Assembly: GCA_017534025.1 (NCBI GenBank) | Contig: JAFWDF010000117.1 | Location: 1 to 14,948, forward strand | Source of the DNA: Bacillota bacterium | GTDB taxonomy: Bacteria > Bacillota > Clostridia > Peptostreptococcales > Anaerovoracaceae | Direction: 5' to 3' | DNA length: 14,948 nt | Part shown: positions 1-9,123 of the stretch, one piece after another | Layout: every line of letters starts with the position of its first letter | Numbering within the stretch: position 1 is the first letter of the stretch | Notes under the pieces: generated by a model | The model's input: the letters and a program-made list of their open reading frames with translations, nothing else | Told to the model about the DNA's origin: nothing | Database searches by the model: none | Translations under genes and position numbers: made by a program

Positions 1-260
1 AGGACGATCAGATCCGTATTTTCAGCTTCCAGCGCGGCGATAATGGCATCCGTGCGTTCCGCCATATCCGGATATTCATTTTTACCGATGACAAGGGATT
101 TTATGCCGTGCTTTGCCGCGCGTTCCAGCGCAAACGCATTCGGGTTGCTGGAAATAACCAGCGCAATCCGGGCATTTTCAATAAACCCGCTCTCTACATT
201 ATCAATAATAGCCTGAAAATTCGTGCCGCCGCCGGACACCAGTACCGATATGTTTTTCAT
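1..260 (-). CDS. purN: Phosphoribosylglycinamide formyltransferase PurN, N-terminal part
   Basis: The first 86 residues of a GAR transformylase are present; the rest lies beyond the window. The enzyme moves a formyl group from 10-formyl-tetrahydrofolate to glycinamide ribonucleotide (third step of IMP synthesis, cytoplasm). Visible in the sequence is the N-terminal beta strand and phosphate-binding loop VLVSGGGTNFQ (residues 6-16), followed by a strand ending in VISSNPNAFAL, both typical of PurN. The start at 260 is preferred because GGAG sits six bases upstream of it. An in-frame ATG at 272 would add four residues (MERS) and has a weaker AGGGG further upstream. It is the last visible gene of the purL-purE-purM-purN operon, 110 bp after purM. 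Confidence 0.93.
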   Translation of the reverse strand, partial: MKNISVLVSGGGTNFQAIIDNVESGFIENARIALVISSNPNAFALERAAKHGIKSLVIGKNEYPDMAERTDAIIAALEAENTDLIV

Positions 261-275
261 GCTGCGCTCCATTCC

Positions 276-293
276 GCCGTCCCCTCTGACGGC
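276..293 (-). other. Intercistronic hairpin just upstream of purN
   Basis: On the minus strand GCCGTC and GACGGC form a perfect 6-bp stem around the 6-base loop AGAGGG. It ends a few bases before the purN ribosome site. No U-tract follows, so it is not an intrinsic terminator. It could shield an RNA end or tune purN translation, but it may also be chance. Confidence 0.4.
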
Positions 294-370
294 TAACACA
301 TTACTGCTGCAACCGATCGAATGAAAACCGCGCCGTATTCCCGCCGTCCGGCAGAACCGGCTGCCATATT

Positions 371-1417
371 TTAAAGCTCCGTGTCGCCGTCCAGTATGCG
401 GACGCCTTCGCCTTTGACGATTCTGCCGATCACTGACGGCGTCTCGCCTGCCTCCTCCAGTACCCGGATAATGCCTTCCGCATCTTCCGGTGCAGCGGTC
501 ATCAGCATGCCGACGCCCATGTTGAACGTGGAGAACATTTCCTTCGTTTCAATGTCTCCGCAGTCCTGGATATAATTGAAGACAGGAAGGATTTCCCAGC
601 TGCCGAGATTGATTTCCGCAGCCAGGCCTTCCGGAAGGATGCGCGGAATATTCTCATAAAAACCGCCGCCGGTCATGTGTACCACACCGTGTACATCATA
701 TTCTTCAAATACGGCTTTGCAGGCCTTGACATAAATTCTGGTCGGAGTGATCAGCGCCTCGCCCAGCGTGCAGTCCAGTTCCGGAACAAAATCATGCACG
801 TCCATATTCATGTTGTCAAAGAAAATCTTTCTGACCAGCGAATAGCCGTTGCTGTGAATTCCGGAGGAAGGAAGCGCGATGATCACGTCGCCTTCCGCTA
901 CCTTGCTGCCGTCGATGATCCGGTTCCGATCCACCAGGCCCACGGCAAATCCGGCCATGTCATATTCATTCTCGCTGTAGAAAGAAGGCATCTCCGCCGT
1001 TTCTCCGCCCACCAGGGCGCAGTCGGAAAGAATGCAGCCGTCCGCGATTCCCTTTACAATGTCCGCGATTTTTTCTGCCACCACTTTATCTGTAGCGATG
1101 TAATCCAGGAAAAACAGAGGTGCCGCTCCCTGACAGACGATGTCATTGACACACATCGCCACACAGTCCTGGCCCACTGTATCGTGCTTGTCCATCAGGA
1201 ACGCGATCTTCAGCTTGGTGCCGACGCCGTCCGTACCTGCTACCAGAACCGGATTTTCAATTCCCTTCAGATCCAGGCTGAACAGACTGCCGAAGCTGCC
1301 CAGACCGGTGAGCACATTCTCATTGAAGGTTCTCTTGACATGATCCTTCATGAGCTGTACGGCGCGACCGCCTTCCTTAGTATCCACGCCTGCGTCCTTG
1401 TAAGTTAATTTTGCCAT
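371..1417 (-). CDS. purM: Phosphoribosylformylglycinamidine cyclo-ligase (AIR synthetase) PurM
   Basis: PurM closes the imidazole ring, turning FGAM plus ATP into 5-aminoimidazole ribonucleotide (AIR). At 348 residues it has the usual family length. Family motifs seen in order: GTDGVGTK (61-68), VNDIVCQGA (90-98) of the ATP-binding N-terminal half, GGETAEMP (137-144), HMTGGGFYENIPR (247-259) and FNMGVGM (298-304) in the C-terminal half. AAGGAG lies about ten bases before the ATG, with a closer AGGA as well, so the start is secure. It begins 41 bp after purE in the same operon. PurM shares its fold with the synthetase part of PurL, and the two act consecutively. No unusual residues were seen. 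Confidence 0.97.
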   Translation of the reverse strand: MAKLTYKDAGVDTKEGGRAVQLMKDHVKRTFNENVLTGLGSFGSLFSLDLKGIENPVLVAGTDGVGTKLKIAFLMDKHDTVGQDCVAMCVNDIVCQGAAPLFFLDYIATDKVVAEKIADIVKGIADGCILSDCALVGGETAEMPSFYSENEYDMAGFAVGLVDRNRIIDGSKVAEGDVIIALPSSGIHSNGYSLVRKIFFDNMNMDVHDFVPELDCTLGEALITPTRIYVKACKAVFEEYDVHGVVHMTGGGFYENIPRILPEGLAAEINLGSWEILPVFNYIQDCGDIETKEMFSTFNMGVGMLMTAAPEDAEGIIRVLEEAGETPSVIGRIVKGEGVRILDGDTEL

Positions 1418-1458
1418 TTTCCTGTCACTCCTTGACCCTGTATTCTATCCTTATTACA

Positions 1459-1941
1459 CTATCTGCCGCCGATTTCACGGTCCGCTTCCATCACGCCTTC
1501 TGCCATTTCCTGTTTATATTCCCGCATCGCCTGCCGCAGCTCCGGGTATTTTACAGACAGGATCTGCACGGCCAGTATGCCGGCATTCTCTGCTCCGTCA
1601 ATAGCCACGGTCGCCACCGGAATGCCCTTTGGCATCTGTACGATGGACAGCAGGGAATCCAGTCCGTCCAGCGTTGAAGATTTTACCGGCAGGCCGATGA
1701 CCGGAACCGGGGTGAAGGCTGCCAGCACGCCGCCCAGATGCGCCGCTTTACCTGCTGCTGCTATGATCACCTCAATGCCGTTTTCCTCCGCGCCGGAAGC
1801 AAAGGCTTCCGCCGCATGCGGTGTGCGGTGAGCGGAAATTACTCTTGTCACATATTCCACGCCGAATTTATCCAGCATTTTTTCCGTGCGTTCCACGACC
1901 GGATAATCGGACTTGCTGCCCATTACAATTCCAACTTTCAT
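1459..1941 (-). CDS. purE: N5-carboxyaminoimidazole ribonucleotide mutase PurE (class I)
   Basis: PurE moves the carboxyl group of N5-CAIR to C4 to give CAIR. The 160-residue length fits the bacterial octameric enzyme. Signature motifs are MGSKSD (7-12), SAHRTP (36-41, with the catalytic-site histidine) and AGKAAHLGG (63-71). The AAHL form of the last motif is the class I pattern (mutase using N5-CAIR), which normally depends on PurK; class II enzymes that use CO2 directly differ here. No purK is in the window. The gene starts 20 bp after the purL stop, with AGAGGA about seven bases before the ATG, so it is almost certainly co-transcribed with purL. Confidence 0.97.
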   Translation of the reverse strand: MKVGIVMGSKSDYPVVERTEKMLDKFGVEYVTRVISAHRTPHAAEAFASGAEENGIEVIIAAAGKAAHLGGVLAAFTPVPVIGLPVKSSTLDGLDSLLSIVQMPKGIPVATVAIDGAENAGILAVQILSVKYPELRQAMREYKQEMAEGVMEADREIGGR

Positions 1942-1961
1942 AGAAGAGTCCTCTTTCTCTA

Positions 1962-4900
1962 TTATTTAAAATATGCCACACCGGACTCGAACAGTTTCTG
2001 ATCGGTATTGCCCGGTACATTTCTGTACAGATTTCTTCCGACACGTTCGGAATGTCCCATTTTCCCGAACACTCTGCCGTCCGGCGAGAAAATACCTTCG
2101 ATCGCCTGTACAGAATTGTTCGGATTGAATGCCGTCACGGCAGTCGGTTCATCGTTCAGATCCACATACTGCGTTGCAATCTGTCCGTTGGCTGCCATCT
2201 GTGCCACCAGCTCTTCCGACGCGATGAAGCGCCCTTCACCGTGGGAAACCGGAATGAGATGGATATCGCCTACTTCCACGCCTGCCATCCATGGCGAGTG
2301 CACGGACGCAATTCTTGTGCGCACCAGGCAGGATGCATGCCGGCCCAGTGTATTGTAGGTCAGTGTCGGGCTGTTGTCTTCCATCGCTGTGATCTTTCCG
2401 TAAGGAACAAGTCCCAGCTTGATCAAAGCCTGGAATCCGTTACAGATACCCAGTATCAGGCCGTCTCTGTTTTCCAGCAGGTCCGTAACGGCTTCGGCGA
2501 TCACCGGGTTGCGGAATACCGCCGTGATGAACTTCGCGGAACCGTCCGGTTCGTCCCCGCCGCTGAATCCGCCCGGAATCATGATGATCTGGCTGTTCCG
2601 GATATTGTCCGCCATGGCGCGGATGGATTCATCCAGCTCCTGCGGGGTTTTATTGATAATGTTCTGAATCACTGCCTGTGCACCGGCCCTGTCAAAGGCT
2701 CTCTTGCTGTCCATTTCACAGTTGGTGCCAGGGAATGCCGGAATGAATACCCGCGGCTTTGCCAGCGTGAGCGCCGGTCCTTTTCTGGCGGCAGTACGCT
2801 CTGCAAAGCGGAATGTTTCGATCGGTGCGCTGTCCTGCGCGGCTTCGGTCGGGAATACAGATTCCAGCGGTGCGGTCCAGTCTTTCAGGAGTGTCGCGAA
2901 ATCGTAGAAACTTCCTTCCGCTTCAATACCATCGCGGTCCGTCGTCCGGCCGATCTCGGTATACGGCAGTCCGGCGAACATTTCTGCCGGATCCTCTTCC
3001 GCAGCAATTTCCAGCAGCAGTCCGCCGCAGTCGATGCTGCGAAGTGCTTCTGCAGAAACCTCTGCCAGATCTGCGCCGATCAGGTTGCCTGCAGCCATAC
3101 GTACAGCAGTGGCAAAGATGCCGCCTCTTCCGATGACATCCGCAGACAGAATCCGTTCCTGTTCCATCCGGTCAATGACACAGGCCATGTTGGCTCTGTA
3201 CTGTTCGAAATTAATAATATTATTTTCATCCCGGCCGGCAGTCAGATGAATAAGGCGGCTGCCTGCCTTCTTGAATTCCGTGGAAACGACTTTGTTCGCG
3301 TCGCCCATGACCACAGCGAAAGAAATCAGCGTCGGCGGCACATCGATATCCATAAAGGTGCCGGACATACTGTCCTTGCCGCCGATCGCCGGGATCTTCA
3401 GCTCGTCCTGCGCCGTCAGGCCGCCCAGAAGAGCGCTGAACGGCTTGGCCCATCTCGCAGGATCCGTCCCGAGTTTTTCAAAGTATTCCTGGAATGAAAG
3501 CCGCGCTTTTCTGTAATCCCCGCCCATGGCCACCAGCTTTGTGGCGCTGTCCACCACGGCATTGATCGCGCCGTGGAACGGACTGACCTTGGAGACGGAA
3601 GGATCAAATCCGTATGCCATCAGTGTGCAGGTATCTGTATAGCCGGACGTAACCGGCAGTTTTGCCGCCATGCCTGCGGACGGCGACAGCTGCATCTTTC
3701 CGCCCAGCGGCATAAGTACGGAACCGGCTCCGATCGTGCTGTCGAAGCGTTCGACCAGGCCCTTCTGGCTGGCGCAGTTCAGATTTGTAATCACCTGTTC
3801 CAGCGGCGTTTCGCTGTCATGATACAGCTTTTTGAAATCCGCAAATTCCCGGACACTGACTGTGGCTTCCTGCTTCACACCATTGGTGTTGAGGAATTCT
3901 CTGCTCAGATTCAGGATGCACTTTCCTCTCCAGAACATGCGGAAATAGCCTGTATCCGTTACTTCCGCCACGGCGACCGCTTCCAGGTTCTCTTCGGAGG
4001 ATGCTGCAATAAACTTATCTACATCTTCAGCAGCTACGACAACGGCCATTCTTTCCTGCGATTCGGAGATCGCCAGTTCTGTTCCGTCCAGTCCGTCATA
4101 CTTTTTCGGCACCAGATCCAGATTGACATCCAGACTGTCCGCCAGTTCGCCGATGGCGACCGAAACGCCGCCGGCGCCGAAATCGTTGCAGCGCTTGATC
4201 AGCGTCGCGACATCATGCCGCCGGAACAGTCTCTGGAGATTCCGTTCCACCGGCGGGTTGCCCTTCTGCACTTCCGCGCCGGAAGTGACGATGGACTGCT
4301 CGGTATGCTTCTTGGAGGAACCGGTTGCGCCGCCGCATCCGTCCCGGCCCGTACGTCCGCCTACCAGAATAACCCGGTCTCCCGGAGCCGGCCGTTCGCG
4401 GACTACATTTTCAGCAGGAGCCGCGCCGATTACCGCGCCGACTTCCATTCTTTTTGCAATATACCCTTCATCGTAAACTTCCACGACCTTGCCCGTTGCG
4501 ATGCCGATCTGGTTGCCGTAGGAGCTGTAACCGTGCGCCGCTTCACGGGTGATCTTCTTCTGCGGAAGCTTGCCATGCAGTGTATCAGCAATACTGGTCC
4601 GCGGATCACCGCTGCCGGTCACACGCATGGCCTGGTGCACGTAGACTCTGCCGGAAAGCGGATCCCGGATGGCGCCGCCCAGACAGGTTGCCGCGCCGCC
4701 GAACGGTTCGATTTCCGTCGGATGGTTGTGCGTCTCATTTTTGAACATGACCAGCCAGTCTTCCTGCTGTCCGTCAATCACGGCCTTCGCTTTGATGCTG
4801 CACGCGTTGATTTCTTCAGACTCGTCCAGATCGTCCGCGAGACCGAGTTTTTTAATATATTTCGTACCGATGGTAGCCATATCCATCAGCGTCACATCCC

Positions 4901-5708
4901 TGGTGTCCGCCTTTTCCGCATATACCTCGCGGCGTATGTCCAGGTACCGTTCAAACGCCTGTCTGATCAGCGCGGAATAGTCTCCTTCTTCATAATCCAC
5001 ATCGGTGATGCGGGTGGCAAAAGTCGTATGCCTGCAGTGATCCGACCAGTATGTATCAATGACTTTCAGCTCCGTCAGGGACGGATCCCGGTCTTCATTT
5101 GCCTTGTAATAATCTCTGACGAACAGAAGGTCCGCGTCGCTCATGGCAAAATCCATGCGTTCCCGGTAGCTGACCGTTTCCTCATCCGTCCAGTCCCGGA
5201 AGCCTTCGATCACGGCCACATCTTCCGGAATATCCGCTTTGATTTCCAGCGTTTCCGGCTTGGTCATGGAAGCTTCCCTGGAATCCACCGGGTTGATCAG
5301 GTAGTTTTTCACTGCCGCACCCTGTTCTTCTGTCACTTCCCCGTACAGCATGACGACACGGCCGGAACGAACGGCCGGACGGGCGCCCATGCTGATCAGC
5401 TGCACGCACTGCGCCGCGGAATCCGAACGCTGATCGTACTGGCCAGGCAGATATTCGGATGCAAAACTGTAAGCGGCATCGGACGTATCCAGCGTTTCTT
5501 CATATACAACATCGATGGCCGGTTCCGCAAAGACTTCATTCACAACCTTGTGATACAGCTCATCATCTATGCCGTCCATGTCATACCGGTTCAGAACCCT
5601 GACCTCCGATACACCGGACAATCCCAGGTTTTCTCTGATGTCCGCCAGCAGACCCTGCGCTTCAACATCAAAGCCCTTTTTCTTTTCTACAAATATTCTT
5701 CTTACCAT
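1962..5708 (-). CDS. purL: Phosphoribosylformylglycinamidine synthase, single-chain PurL
   Basis: A 1248-residue one-chain FGAM synthase that converts FGAR, ATP and glutamine to FGAM. It joins what many Gram-positives encode as separate PurS, PurQ and PurL. Domains seen: an N-terminal PurS-like region (about 1-140); a linker with WSDHCRHTTF (221-230); a first synthetase half with ETHNHPTEIEPFGGAA (325-340) and GGRTGRDGCGGATGSS (450-464); a second half with FHGAINAVVDSATKLVAMGG (711-730) and PAIGGKDSMSGT (773-784); and a C-terminal glutaminase with AFPGTNCEMD (991-1000), nucleophile Cys1089 in LGICNGFQ, and His1156 and Glu1158 in SHGEGR. All glutaminase triad residues are present. The overall pattern matches the clostridial-type single-chain clade. 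AGGAGG lies six bases before the ATG. It is the first gene of the purine operon. Confidence 0.97.
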   Translation of the reverse strand: MVRRIFVEKKKGFDVEAQGLLADIRENLGLSGVSEVRVLNRYDMDGIDDELYHKVVNEVFAEPAIDVVYEETLDTSDAAYSFASEYLPGQYDQRSDSAAQCVQLISMGARPAVRSGRVVMLYGEVTEEQGAAVKNYLINPVDSREASMTKPETLEIKADIPEDVAVIEGFRDWTDEETVSYRERMDFAMSDADLLFVRDYYKANEDRDPSLTELKVIDTYWSDHCRHTTFATRITDVDYEEGDYSALIRQAFERYLDIRREVYAEKADTRDVTLMDMATIGTKYIKKLGLADDLDESEEINACSIKAKAVIDGQQEDWLVMFKNETHNHPTEIEPFGGAATCLGGAIRDPLSGRVYVHQAMRVTGSGDPRTSIADTLHGKLPQKKITREAAHGYSSYGNQIGIATGKVVEVYDEGYIAKRMEVGAVIGAAPAENVVRERPAPGDRVILVGGRTGRDGCGGATGSSKKHTEQSIVTSGAEVQKGNPPVERNLQRLFRRHDVATLIKRCNDFGAGGVSVAIGELADSLDVNLDLVPKKYDGLDGTELAISESQERMAVVVAAEDVDKFIAASSEENLEAVAVAEVTDTGYFRMFWRGKCILNLSREFLNTNGVKQEATVSVREFADFKKLYHDSETPLEQVITNLNCASQKGLVERFDSTIGAGSVLMPLGGKMQLSPSAGMAAKLPVTSGYTDTCTLMAYGFDPSVSKVSPFHGAINAVVDSATKLVAMGGDYRKARLSFQEYFEKLGTDPARWAKPFSALLGGLTAQDELKIPAIGGKDSMSGTFMDIDVPPTLISFAVVMGDANKVVSTEFKKAGSRLIHLTAGRDENNIINFEQYRANMACVIDRMEQERILSADVIGRGGIFATAVRMAAGNLIGADLAEVSAEALRSIDCGGLLLEIAAEEDPAEMFAGLPYTEIGRTTDRDGIEAEGSFYDFATLLKDWTAPLESVFPTEAAQDSAPIETFRFAERTAARKGPALTLAKPRVFIPAFPGTNCEMDSKRAFDRAGAQAVIQNIINKTPQELDESIRAMADNIRNSQIIMIPGGFSGGDEPDGSAKFITAVFRNPVIAEAVTDLLENRDGLILGICNGFQALIKLGLVPYGKITAMEDNSPTLTYNTLGRHASCLVRTRIASVHSPWMAGVEVGDIHLIPVSHGEGRFIASEELVAQMAANGQIATQYVDLNDEPTAVTAFNPNNSVQAIEGIFSPDGRVFGKMGHSERVGRNLYRNVPGNTDQKLFESGVAYFK

Positions 5709-5792
5709 ACATTCCCTCCTGCAGGCATGTCAGAAACAATGCTCGATTCGCTCCGGACCCGCCGGAACGCATCCTGCTACATAGTACATTTA
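5709..5792 (-). promoter_or_regulatory. purL 5' leader with predicted RNA helices
   Basis: The leader of about 80 bases has a hairpin with arms CGTTCCGG and CCGGAGCG (about 5769-5751, one G-U pair, loop CGGGT). Around it GCAGGATG (5777-5770) can pair with CATGCCTGC (5729-5721) with one bulged C. The 3' arm of that outer helix directly abuts the ribosome site AGGAGGG (5720-5714). This could affect translation initiation. It does not match the purine riboswitch, and no U-tract terminator follows. The fold is inferred by eye only. Confidence 0.35.
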
Positions 5793-5821
5793 AGTATAGC
5801 AGTTTTGCGGTTTCTATTCAA
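5793..5821 (-). promoter_or_regulatory. Sigma-A promoter of the purL operon
   Basis: On the minus strand a TTGAAT -35 box (5821-5816) and a TATACT -10 box (5798-5793) are separated by exactly 17 bases. Transcription would start near 5786, about 78 bases before purL. The preceding gene ends in a terminator, so this is the natural promoter for purL-purE-purM-purN. Confidence 0.75.
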
Positions 5822-5908
5822 CAAAATGCCTGTGAAAATGACCCTTCCAACTACTTTTGTCCGTGCCGGAGCGGCTCTTACTTCATACACAGGATTGCCT
5901 GTCCGTAT

Positions 5909-5948
5909 AAAAAAAGAATGCCGCGCGCTTCCACGGCGTGCGGCATTC
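5909..5948 (-). terminator. Intrinsic terminator after the SLH phosphodiesterase gene
   Basis: On the minus strand GAATGCCGC pairs perfectly with GCGGCATTC (outer nine pairs), with three further pairs after one mismatch, and is followed by seven T residues. It begins ten bases after the stop codon of the 5958-9017 gene and separates it from the purine operon. Confidence 0.92.
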
Positions 5949-5957
5949 AGAAAGGAT

Positions 5958-8900
5958 TCATATTTTCAGCAGTTTTTCAAAGAAAGACGGTTCCCGGCTG
6001 TTCTCCGCATCCCTTTGCAGGAATGTCACGATCTGCGCCCTGCTGCAGGACTCGTTCGGCGAGAAAACCAGTTCCTCTGTTCCGCCTGTAATTTTATTAT
6101 CCACTGCCCAGTGAACAGCCTTGCTGTAATAGGCAGTAACCGGAACATCTTTAAATCCGAGCACGGACGGTTCCGGATCCTCTCCGCCCCGCGCACGCCA
6201 CAGGAACGATACAGCCTGCGCGCGGGTACAGGTTTTATCCGATCCGAAATGTTCCGCATCCACCCCGTTGGTAATGCCCTGCTCGATCCCCCAGAGCACT
6301 GCCTTGCAGTAATAATCCTCTTCATGTACATCCACAAAAGGAATCTCCGAGGATGCCGGCTCCGGTTCACCCATGGCACGCCAGAGGAATGTCAGAACCT
6401 GTGCACGGGTACAGACTTTGTCCGGCGAGAATGTGCAGGCATCAGTGCCCTGCGTCACACCGGCTTCATAAGCCCAGTGAACGGCTTCTCCAAAGTACGC
6501 TTCTTCGGAAACATCGGTATACGGCACATACTGCCTGCTGCCCGCGCCGTTCTTCGTGAAGACAAACGGGTTTGAATACAGATAATAACTGCCGTAATAC
6601 ACACCGTTCACGTTCAGATCAGCCCGCCAGCGCCACATCATCAGCGTTTCCGTATCGGAAATGGCTTCCAGAGCGACCGGTTCCGCGTCTTCCAGCGTCC
6701 GTTCGCTGCCCGCCTGCGTCACGCCAACCGGTTTCGGAATATCCGCTGTGGACGCGCCGGAAACATCTTCGGAAAGAATGCGGACAATATAATCTGTGGC
6801 AACCCACGGATAATCCAGTGTCATACCGGTCACACCGTTCAGATAATCATGCGCGAAATGCACATCCGGGACATACGTCCACGGCCAGACGGTCAATCCC
6901 CTGTGCCGGCCCGCACGAACCATGGTTTCTCCGAACCCGTCCGTGTAGGTCGGATTGTAGGTCGCATTCCACTGGTCGAGAAGTTCGTACAGTTCCTTCA
7001 GAGCTGCTTCCGCACCCTTTTCTGCCGTTATCGCATCATAATTTTTATAAAGAACCTCCGCGGTACTGCGCATGCCCAGCGCTCCGACGGATATTTCCGG
7101 ATAATCTTTGTAAATTGCATCCAGAATCGCTTTATTCATCGTAATGGTAAAGAACTGATCCCATGCATCATAGGAATCCACCAGTTCTTTGAAGACCGGC
7201 AGAATAGCCGGGTTATCGCTCTTAATCTCGGTGTCGTGAATCATATCCGTTCCCCGGAACGTTTCTATGTATTCCCGGAGAGACGGCATTTTGTAAGCCC
7301 GCTGTTCATTCTGCCCGTACAGAATGCCCCAGCGCGAGCGGGAGGCCGGCACTTCATTGTACTGAATAATATCGCTCCAGCGGAATGTGCGCGACTGCAG
7401 CTCCGACAGCGTAAAGCGCTCTGCCGGAATGCGGCTGCCCGCCGCTTCATTGCTCCAGATTCCCAGCATACGGTCCGCCGTTTCATCATGCAGGATGAAG
7501 AGTTCGCCGTCCGCGCTCAGCTGGATATCATTTTCCACTGCATCCACGCCTTCCTCCTGCGCGCCCAGCGCGGATTCCAGCGTATTTTCCGCATAGGTAG
7601 ACGGGTCGCCCCGGTGCCCTATGATCAGAGGGACGCGCAGCAGCGACGGCGCATCGTCCATGAACCATTCTTCCGCCCGGATGGCCGCGTCATAATCATC
7701 GGTAACCACTCCGTTGACTCCGCTGGTGTACAGCGTCATCAAAGATTTTGTATTTCCCTGCGCCTCGGCCCAGACCGTGGCTGTCAGGGACTGCATCCGG
7801 CGAACGGTTTCCTGGGAAGCCGCTTCTTCGGAGAGAATTACAACCTTGCCATGCGCATCATTAACACAGGCAATCATATTGGCAATCGCCCGGTTATCCG
7901 GGTTCTTAATCATTGTGAAATCGAGCATGCCGCGGACGTGCAGCAGATCGGCCACATCCTTTACCAGCGCCCGGTTTTCCGGTGTGGAAACCACGAAGCA
8001 ATCCAGCAGGCCGCTCTCCTGCAGCCAGCTTTTCAGAGCTGCTGCCGTGTCCGCATCATTAATATAGAATGCCGGAATAATGGTGCCAGCCGTGGCATCA
8101 ATATAGGCATTAATATCATTCGAAAGCAGATTGCCGTTCCGGTCGAACACACTGAGGTCAGCATCCAGCCAGACGAAGGCTGTTGCCGGACAGATATCCT
8201 GACCGGCTGCAGACAGAACACTCTCATCCGCCCGCCAGGCCACCGTTGCGGCCATCGGCCAGGAGGTGATCGGCTCATAGACGGAGGAATACGGACGGGT
8301 CAGAGACGGAATTTCCGACGTTTCCACCGCACCGCAGAGAGAGCAGACTCTGACAGCGGTTCCATTATCCATTCTGGTCGCTTCTCGGGAAACCCGCCAT
8401 TCACTCCATGCGTGGGCTTCCGGATTGACCGGCAGCCGTTCCGTCAGGGTGTGGGACGGATCCGCTTTGCAGACATAATGATTGCTGCCCTGCTCTATAC
8501 AGGTGGAATCTCTATGGGTAAACTGTTCCAGATCCCAGTCGTGCGCCGAACGGCACATCACGGTGAATACAATTTTTTCCCGGTCCTGCTGCAGCGGCAC
8601 ACACACTTCGTAGCCCAGCGTGTCCGGATGGAATACGCATACGCGGAGATCATCCGAAAAAGCACCGCCCGGCAGAGCCTTCACAGTGACCAGGGCCTGG
8701 TAGTCCCGGTCGCCTTCGATGCTGCCCTGAAACGGAATAAAGGACGACGGATCCTCTTCGTCACAGTAAGTTACCCAGGCCGTCGGCGTGGCAGCTTCCG
8801 CGTACTGTTCTTCTTCCAGAAGGATACGCGGCGCGTTGGTCTGCGGCGAAGCGCCCTCCACGGTCTGCCCGCAGAGCGGCGCAGAAACCTCGATATGCAG

Positions 8901-9017
8901 TTCCGATATTAATTGATCCGTGCCGTCTTCCGCCAGTGTCGCCCCGCCTGTGCCGAATACCACCAGAAACACAAGGACCAGTGAACAGATTTTTTTGATC
9001 ACTTTTCCTTTTTTCAT
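5958..9017 (-). CDS. Secreted SLH-domain glycerophosphodiester phosphodiesterase
   Basis: A 1019-residue surface protein. Residues 1-29 form a signal peptide (KKGK start, hydrophobic core, ATLA/E cleavage). Residues about 155-240 hold two paired-cysteine stretches (C173/C183 and C225/C228, the latter CSLC) resembling a small zinc-ribbon-like module. Residues about 255-450 look like a degenerate phosphodiesterase barrel (see findings). Residues 464-750 are a complete GDPD domain: HRGD (468-471), AENT (476-479), E495 and D497, HD (510-511), E597 and K599, and WPWTYVPD near 711. Three SLH repeats follow (831-879, 893-941, 953-1001), each ending in a CTRAQ/CSRAQ-type motif; SLH repeats bind cell-wall polymers. 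Predicted role: hydrolysis of glycerophosphodiesters to glycerol-3-phosphate at the wall. The substrate (phospholipid head groups or teichoic acid) is unknown. GGGAG precedes the ATG; the gene is monocistronic, with its own promoter and terminator. Confidence 0.9.
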   Translation of the reverse strand: MKKGKVIKKICSLVLVFLVVFGTGGATLAEDGTDQLISELHIEVSAPLCGQTVEGASPQTNAPRILLEEEQYAEAATPTAWVTYCDEEDPSSFIPFQGSIEGDRDYQALVTVKALPGGAFSDDLRVCVFHPDTLGYEVCVPLQQDREKIVFTVMCRSAHDWDLEQFTHRDSTCIEQGSNHYVCKADPSHTLTERLPVNPEAHAWSEWRVSREATRMDNGTAVRVCSLCGAVETSEIPSLTRPYSSVYEPITSWPMAATVAWRADESVLSAAGQDICPATAFVWLDADLSVFDRNGNLLSNDINAYIDATAGTIIPAFYINDADTAAALKSWLQESGLLDCFVVSTPENRALVKDVADLLHVRGMLDFTMIKNPDNRAIANMIACVNDAHGKVVILSEEAASQETVRRMQSLTATVWAEAQGNTKSLMTLYTSGVNGVVTDDYDAAIRAEEWFMDDAPSLLRVPLIIGHRGDPSTYAENTLESALGAQEEGVDAVENDIQLSADGELFILHDETADRMLGIWSNEAAGSRIPAERFTLSELQSRTFRWSDIIQYNEVPASRSRWGILYGQNEQRAYKMPSLREYIETFRGTDMIHDTEIKSDNPAILPVFKELVDSYDAWDQFFTITMNKAILDAIYKDYPEISVGALGMRSTAEVLYKNYDAITAEKGAEAALKELYELLDQWNATYNPTYTDGFGETMVRAGRHRGLTVWPWTYVPDVHFAHDYLNGVTGMTLDYPWVATDYIVRILSEDVSGASTADIPKPVGVTQAGSERTLEDAEPVALEAISDTETLMMWRWRADLNVNGVYYGSYYLYSNPFVFTKNGAGSRQYVPYTDVSEEAYFGEAVHWAYEAGVTQGTDACTFSPDKVCTRAQVLTFLWRAMGEPEPASSEIPFVDVHEEDYYCKAVLWGIEQGITNGVDAEHFGSDKTCTRAQAVSFLWRARGGEDPEPSVLGFKDVPVTAYYSKAVHWAVDNKITGGTEELVFSPNESCSRAQIVTFLQRDAENSREPSFFEKLLKI

Positions 9018-9123
9018 TATTCGTCTCCCTGAAAGGAATCTATTGCTGAAAGCATTGTGCTGAATATATCTGACAAAGAGTATTTATCAATGATTTTCAG
9101 TGTATGGATAAAAACTCATTAGT

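Noticed and set aside
5709..5821. Purine riboswitch or B. subtilis-type PurR box upstream of purL
   Set aside because: The conserved riboswitch core and loops are missing. The closely spaced CGAA/CGA near 5750 do not form a recognisable PurR box pair.
3573..6575. A 1000-codon open frame on the plus strand antisense to purL and the start of the next gene
   Set aside because: It is the shadow of the purL frame in GC-rich DNA: rich in His, Arg and Cys, no domain motifs, and it crosses a promoter and a terminator of the minus strand. The 687-codon plus-strand frame at 6849-8912 is rejected for the same reason.
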